A stretch of 64,000 nt of DNA from Gnetum montanum (lineage: Eukaryota > Streptophyta > Gnetopsida > Gnetales > Gnetaceae). Of the stretch, positions 58,681-64,000 are shown piece by piece. Location of the stretch: the NCBI GenBank assembly GCA_015680685.1, contig MNCI01009146.1, positions 695,043 to 759,042 on the forward strand, read 5' to 3'. The notes below the pieces were generated by a model. It searched no databases, was not told where the DNA came from, and saw nothing but the letters and a program-made list of their open reading frames with translations. The position numbers were made by a program, and so were the translations under genes. The first letter of the stretch is position 1. Each line of letters opens with the position of its first letter.

Positions 58681-59470
58681 CAAAGCTATATCAATCAAAT
58701 CAGACACAAAAACAAGAAAAAGAAAGAAAATGAATGGTTTCATGTTCTCGCCTGCTTGTATGCAACTCTGCCATTCAAAGAAGCTGCAATTCAAACCACA
58801 GTAAACCCAGAAAAATTTATTTAAACGTCATTTTGCCAACTGTCTAAAGGGGATGAAGCACCGCCCTCTGTTGCCTAACTATCAAATATCAAATTATAGC
58901 CTCAAGTTAAAAATCATTTTGACAAATTTAAAACTCTCGAGTACCTCGAAAAATTTTGATATAATAAAATGACGTGGAACACCATTGAGAAATTCTTCTG
59001 TGGAAACGCGGAAAGAAATTTTATTGGAAACTGCAGACTTGCTAAAGAGTAGCGGCGAGCAATGTGTAAACAAGCACCATACCATTGATCCATTAAACAG
59101 GGATCGCGTAATTTAAAAAATGTAAGGTGAGTATTACGCAAAAGTACTCGATAAACAAAAACTTTAAACACAAAAGTACTCAAAATCTATTGACAGAACT
59201 CATTCCATTTCTTGGAATCCCTCCGTAAAAGAGACAGAAAAACTCCACTGCTTTCATCAAATCGCTCTGAAATCGTCCCCGAATAAGCATAACAAGGGGC
59301 GATAAAAGAGAAGTGAAATTGAAAAAAGAAATTTCTGCTCTGTACAAGAGAATTTCATTAAAAAAAGGAGACTTCTCCAAACTACGGTAAGCAAGAAATA
59401 CTGAATTGCCTCGTTACACGATAAAATCGCAACCAAACAACGAGTCCGTGCTTACAAGATAAGGAATCCG
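58681..59470. other. Less repetitive stretch between gene-like pieces
   Basis: No repeat partner is found in the window. On the minus strand a 3' splice-like sequence (GGTTTGAATTGCAG, ending at 58784) is followed by ATGGCAGAG, which could open a short exon, but the frame soon meets a stop. Otherwise it looks like untranslated or intronic sequence. Confidence 0.35.
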
Positions 59471-59473
59471 CGC

Positions 59474-59966
59474 TTACATGACAAAATCGCCGTATCTGAA
59501 AGGCAAGGCTTTCGATCTGGCGTGCTTGGAGAAGGAGGCGACACGAGCGGATTCCATGATGATATGCATGTCTTGAAAATCGGCTCTAACTCTTCGTCTG
59601 GTCGCAACTTTCCTGCGCTGAAAGCTGAATTGCAGGCACGGCCAACACGACCTCAAAACCGTAGAAGATCCATGGCCTGGAAACTCCCAATCCAGGCGGA
59701 GAGCCGCAACTTTGGCCAGAGCCATAAGTTTGTCCAGCATTTGCTCATCTTCGTTGGCCAAAACACTCCTACTTTTTTTTTGAAGAGCGCTCTACATGCT
59801 CCAAATCCGGAGCAGCAGGAGAGCATGCCTCCACCACTCCCGGATTCCCTACTCTGGCAGACTTTTTGGTACCCGATATTTTGCAAGACGATGCATGCAT
59901 GTCCATGGCCATGCCTATGGCCTGCTTTGGTCCCCTTTCTTGTATCCGCAAATCCAAATCCTGCAT
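59474..59966 (-). CDS. Small unidentified gene or pseudogene with a frame break in an A9 run
   Basis: From the ATG at 59966 the minus strand encodes MQDLDLRIQERGPKQ..., then a basic, Ser-rich stretch ending ...DLEHVERSSKKK and a stop just after nine A (plus-strand T 59773-59781). One base off, an open frame continues SRSVLANEDEQMLDKLMALA and LRLDWEFPG, then QRRKVATRRRVRADFQDMH, to a TAA at 59474. With eight A the frame would be continuous, about 160 codons. G+C content is high for this window. I recognise no domain; the basic composition hints at a nuclear protein, which is inference. It may be a real gene with a homopolymer error, or a pseudogene. Confidence 0.45.
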
Positions 59967-60283
59967 CACACATCCAAACGGAGCGATCTAATCAGGCATA
60001 GTAAATCTAGAACGCTCTGAATCAGGATCAGGATCTCCACGGACAATTTCATTAACACTTCAAAATGGCACTTCAGATGCAGAGCTAAGAAAATGAGAAT
60101 AATTAGTAATGTACCTTAACAGAACGCGGTAACACAGAGAGAACTGCAGCGCGTGTCTGCAATTGTGAAGAGGGCAGTTCATATTTGCAAAAGAAATGAA
60201 TCCTGGCTAAATCTCCCGCGTCTGCTGCCTTATTTTTTTAACTGACAATTTCTCAGATTAAAGTCCATTCCCTTCTTTATTTA
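59967..60283 (-). promoter_or_regulatory. Putative 5' leader and upstream region of the small gene
   Basis: This minus-strand lead is G+C-richer than the window, with few repeats. It contains TACTAAT and TTTTCTTAG near 60095-60080, which resemble branch and acceptor sites, but the implied intron would be only about 35 bases, too short for plants. I see no clear TATA box. The assignment rests mainly on position. Confidence 0.2.
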
Positions 60284-60570
60284 GTCCTGGGCGCCCTCAG
60301 ACATTGCCAGCCATGGGTCAGACTCCAAATCATTGTGGCCTCTCAAAACAGCGTCCAGAATCCCCAGCTGTGTTTCTGCCCAAAAAGAATGATGCCGGTC
60401 ATCCTCACGTCAGTCTCAGGGCCATAACGCTTGCACAGAACTTCCGGAGCCATGTCGTATAGGTTACCACAACGTCCGTAAAGATCTGGCCAGGTTTGAA
60501 GAAAATGGAAAGGCCGAAATTGATGCTTGAAATCATGTGTACTCTCCTCTTCTCCTCCGACTACCACGGA
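60284..60570 (-). pseudogene. Calcium-dependent protein kinase (CDPK) kinase-domain fragment
   Basis: Four blocks in family order but different frames read on the minus strand. They are GGEEESTHDFK (about 60555-60525), NFGLSIFFKPGQI (60521-60483; the family has DFG, so the metal-binding Asp is now Asn), GNLYDMAPEVLCKRYGPETD (60462-60403) with DVRMTGIILF after it (family DVWS-GVILY), and WAETQLGILDAVLRG then LESDPWLAMSEGAQD (60382-60284). These are kinase subdomains VII to XI. The ILLCG-PPF stretch is missing between IILF and WAE. The catalytic loop, N-terminal lobe, autoinhibitory segment and EF-hands are absent. At least two frameshifts make it a pseudogene. Confidence 0.85.
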
Positions 60571-61000
60571 CGGACAGAAAACCAAGCTAACCGAAAACTA
60601 AGTAAAGCGTCTAATTCAAATCAAAGAAATCAGAAATACTGCTATATTGTAACAGCAAGCTGAACTGAGCATCCAGACCTAATACAAATTAGAAATGTTG
60701 CTATATTGTATAAGCCAGTTGAAGAAGCAAGCCTCCGTTATAATTTGGAAGGTATAATTAAATATGCCTCCTACATAAACAAGTTAAGTTCTGAAAACGA
60801 TTCTACTTTCTACAGCATCATTGGCGCTGTTACAACGATGATGTTGGCTGCCATTTGGGCATGGCTGCTGCTGCTGCTTGCTTGCTTGTTGCAAAGATGG
60901 ACCGGCGCTGTGCTGTGGTTCCATACTACTGATAAATTCTTTTGTTAAAAACAAGGATAAAAACCGGGAATAAACTCTACTCATTTTTCTGTTGAAGTCT
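60571..61000. other. Transition region with a short duplicated phrase
   Basis: AGAAATACTGCTATATTGTAA (60631) and AGAAATGTTGCTATATTGTAT (60689) form a small direct repeat. A minus-strand frame from 60924 has a QQQQ stretch and a plus-strand frame is hydrophobic; both depend on a CTG/CAG-rich patch at 60865-60890 and I do not accept either as a gene. Confidence 0.4.
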
Positions 61001-63550
61001 CAGAAATAAAATAATATAGTTGTATGTTAATATATATCCTAACATGAATAAAGTAAAATACGGCACCTATTTTAGTAGCATAAATATTAAATTCATATTT
61101 ACCTGGTCAGAATTTATTTTCCTTTCATTTTTGAAAGATATTTATGGAGCTTGTAAGTGTTATTCTTGAAGCAAACCTATAATGTGTTGTTACAGCTTTC
61201 AAGTTAGATTTGAAGTATGCATTCTAAATACGTTGCTTTATTATAAAATCATTAATTAAGTATAATAAGTCATTAGTAAGTAAAACTTGATGAATATCAT
61301 TTCCTATGTAAATTGAATAATTATTATGAATATGTATTTGATTAAGTGCCTTGATGTAATTTGCAATGTTTTCTTGGCTTGTAATTACTACTATTTTGTT
61401 ACTTGGAGTTTTCAGTTATTGCTTTGTGCTTGAGAAAGTTATAGCTCATATAACAGGAAATCTCAATGTTATGAAAAACTTCCAAAACCCCAAAATGAAA
61501 TTTGGAGATTCTCGTAATTAAAAAAATCATAGAGAAATATAATCATACCTAATGAAAATAGATCTTCAATAGTAATCAAATTGTGAAAATCATAGTCAAT
61601 AAGTGGCAAATAGATATGTGACATGATAAGAATATGCAGATTACACAAAAATAAGAAATATCAAAATAAAATTATATATAAATCAAAATTTAGAAATGAT
61701 GATTGCAATCTAACATGAAATCATTTATATATCTAACTAGTTTAGCACTATATTTATAATATATATCTATTATTTAGCCAAGAGAATCTTTTGTGTTTTT
61801 TTAATTAATAAAATCTCAAATTATTTCACTTTAAACTTGTTATCATATTCAATAAAAAAATCAAAACCAATGTACATTATTTAAAATAATAATTCCATGA
61901 AAAAGTTATCTCTTAGTCAAGATCATTACAATAACTATTTATTTATGTTGACAAAGTCCAATTGGCTCTATTGACTAGTAATTAGTCCTCATTGTTAAGG
62001 TAGTAAAATTATTAAATTATTTTACCATGCCTAAAGAGGACTCTCGTCGAGGGAGTTGGTAATTGGCCTTTCATTCAAAATAAAAGTTAAATCTTCAAGC
62101 TAAACAAAATTGCAAAAGTTGTAGGTGAATATGCTATACACAAATTCATAGAGTTGTAGATATCATAGTTGAATTTGTGGTATACAACATGATAGAATTA
62201 TGTATGATAGAATTCCCTAATGGAAAAAATATTAATGCAAAATAAAATTTAAACACATGGTAGTTTGTGCCACATGGGTAAAAGATAATTCAAACTAGCA
62301 CAAAGAGGTTGACACACTAATGAAGAAATAGTTGTGACATTAACCCAAAATAAAGTTAGTGCATTTAAAAAAAGGTTAACCCACTAATGAAAAAAAATTG
62401 ATCTAGAAAAGCTTTAAAATACATGGTAATTTATGTAATATGGATTTGGGGAAAAATTCAAGCTAGCTTGATCAATATTTGAGGGAAAATAAGTTGATGT
62501 ACTAACCCATAAATAAAGAATATTTATGGAAATAACAAAAGAAGTAAGTGGTTACCACACCCATATATTAAAACGTTAGGTCTAGGATAGAAGTTTTTTA
62601 AATTTGATTAGGTACATTCCAACTAAGTGTAATAAAAATGGGATAGGAATAAGAAAAATTAGGAAATAAATAGATACAGGGTTGTTACTCTTTCTTTATT
62701 TTTTAAATGATAAAATTTAATTTTAGTGGAAATTCAAAAATAGAATTTAGTGCAATGGTTGAAAATTATCAACAAATAACGTATTAAATTATTAGGAATT
62801 TTAATTAATTATAGATTCTACAATTAGTTGTGGATTTCACAAATTATGAGCAATTCTTGATAGGAAAAAAATTCAAACATGAAGTAGTTGGTAAGACTTG
62901 AGAAGGAAAAAGACATTTGAAATGATCATTTTTTTTCTCTTTGATTTCTGTGCAAAAAAATTCTTTAAAATGTGAATAACAATTTAAATGCTCCTTTTTC
63001 TACTTGGTTTCTATGTTAAATAAAAATTTATTTTTACCTAGATGGACTCATCAACCATAATTCTCTTTCTTAAGTTAGTTAGTAAGAAATATCCTTGGTA
63101 AAAAAATCAATTTAAATGATATTATACTACAAGGCTGAAAGGGAAAAACTAACAAATATTTTTTTGGATTGCAAAAAAAGGTGACCACAATTTACCTTGG
63201 TTTAGAATATTATTATAGATAACATGGACTTAACCATGAATAAGTAGAAGTCTAAGATTCATTTTCCATGTACCAATACTTCACTTAGTTTTCCATTAGG
63301 TATTCATTACACATTAATATTAGATCCTTGTAATAATATCTACTTGAAACTTCTTATTCATTGTTAGTACATAACCTCCACTCAAAGACCTTAGCCATCA
63401 AATACAAAGAGGAATACATTCTTAAATGCATGTTTTCTCATTAGTTAAACCTATTCAACGTTTATAGGTATAAACACAAATTTTCATGTGTTATTTATAC
63501 AAATGACTTCTATGTACAAGCATACACTTATAAATATAATATGCATGCCA
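61001..63550. other. AT-rich intergenic DNA
   Basis: Strongly A+T-rich with frequent stops in all frames. No partner repeats in the window and no protein motifs were found. A loose phrase of about 110 bp (GACACACTAATGAAG, AACCCACTAATGAAA, GATGTACTAACCC) recurs between 62300 and 62520 and may be an eroded repeat. Confidence 0.5.
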
Positions 63551-64000
63551 CATGCAAATACATACATGCTTCATATGTATATATATATATGATGCATATA
63601 TATATACACATGTATGTAGTTTGTTTTCCTTAGTAGAATCTAGAAATTGCATTACTAATCGTGATAATAGAAACTTCCATTTAGTCGGACACGAACCATG
63701 TTATAGAAAAATTTTAGTTATAAAAACTACTCCAACATGTGTTCAAACATTTTTATCAATCATAAAATCATCCAAATTTTTAGCTCAAGCACTTATAAAA
63801 TTCTAATGTGTCAAGTTTTAAAAAGGACTTTTAGCAATAAGAATTTTTCAATATTTCAACAACAATACCAACAACAAGCTAAAAGAGAATAACATGAATT
63901 CCATGGTTTATTTTCCTTGCAACTTTTTCTATCTTACACTAGCCACATTAGCTTTTTCCCTTTTCCTTGCATCATAAAAAATTGGATTTTTTTATATTTT
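63551..64000. other. AT-rich end with a TATATG-type microsatellite
   Basis: The bases 63570-63615 are an imperfect TATATATGATGCATATATATAC run with palindromic GATGCATATAT words. The rest shows no gene that I can support. Confidence 0.6.

Noticed and set aside
59522-60001. Plus-strand frame of 159 codons
   Set aside because: It is antisense to the better-supported minus-strand frames of the small gene; it has proline/tryptophan-rich, shadow-like composition and lacks a good start.
60080-60120. GTACATTACTAATTATTC...TTTTCTTAG as a 5' UTR intron
   Set aside because: The branch and acceptor words look good but the intron would be about 35 bases, below the usual plant minimum.
60706-60984. A Gln-rich minus-strand frame and a hydrophobic plus-strand frame over the same CAG/CTG-rich patch
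   Set aside because: Both are created by one short trinucleotide-rich patch, neither has a recognisable domain, and the starts are weak.

Overview
The window is eukaryotic, plant-type DNA: AT-rich, almost without intact reading frames, and packed with decayed plant transposable elements (Copia, Gypsy, LINE, Helitron, foldback elements, satellites). The few gene-like pieces are of plant type: subtilisin-like protease fragments and a calcium-dependent protein kinase (CDPK) fragment. The repeat density and nesting fit a large seed-plant genome, and a gymnosperm would be plausible, but the sequence alone does not prove the species. Nothing in it looks prokaryotic, and I see no CRISPR array, rRNA or convincing tRNA gene.

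Layout, left half. 1-6676: a minus-strand Gypsy-type LTR element carrying gag and a coiled-coil frame but no recognisable pol (TR-GAG-like). 7311-10250: a satellite of about 180 bp that decays rightward. 10690-18680: a large inverted-repeat element split by a minus-strand Copia-type element (10935-16752) with two LTRs of about 1.2 kb, primer-binding site, polypurine tract and a broken gag. 20700-24620: two different plus-strand Copia polyprotein remnants separated by a 257-bp duplication. 25480-27030: a LINE reverse-transcriptase remnant abutting a Gypsy integrase remnant. 27918-39290: a nest of relatives of the first Gypsy family, at least three elements, both orientations, with back-to-back LTRs at 38.5 kb.

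Right half. 40.5-58.1 kb is a head-to-tail cluster of minus-strand Helitron material: one long degenerate Rep-helicase copy (about 42.0-47.4 kb) and three shorter derivatives. The units share a G/C-skewed short-repeat right end with a small conserved hairpin. Three derivatives carry pieces of one subtilisin-like protease gene, apparently captured host sequence. Foldback elements with arms of about 200 bp sit at 40.53, 49.15 and, cut by a 568-N gap, about 48.0-48.7 kb. 58.3-61 kb is less repetitive and richer in G+C. It has a possible spliced exon, a small gene-like frame interrupted at an A9 run, and a CDPK kinase-domain pseudogene, all on the minus strand. 61-64 kb is AT-rich with no gene that I can see.

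Working together: nothing here forms a functional pathway. Every transposon coding region I could read has in-frame stops or frameshifts, so the window is mainly a record of successive insertions, duplication and rolling-circle-type gene capture. Boundaries come from reading repeats by eye; LTR edges with TG/CA and PBS support are good to a few bases, others to tens of bases.
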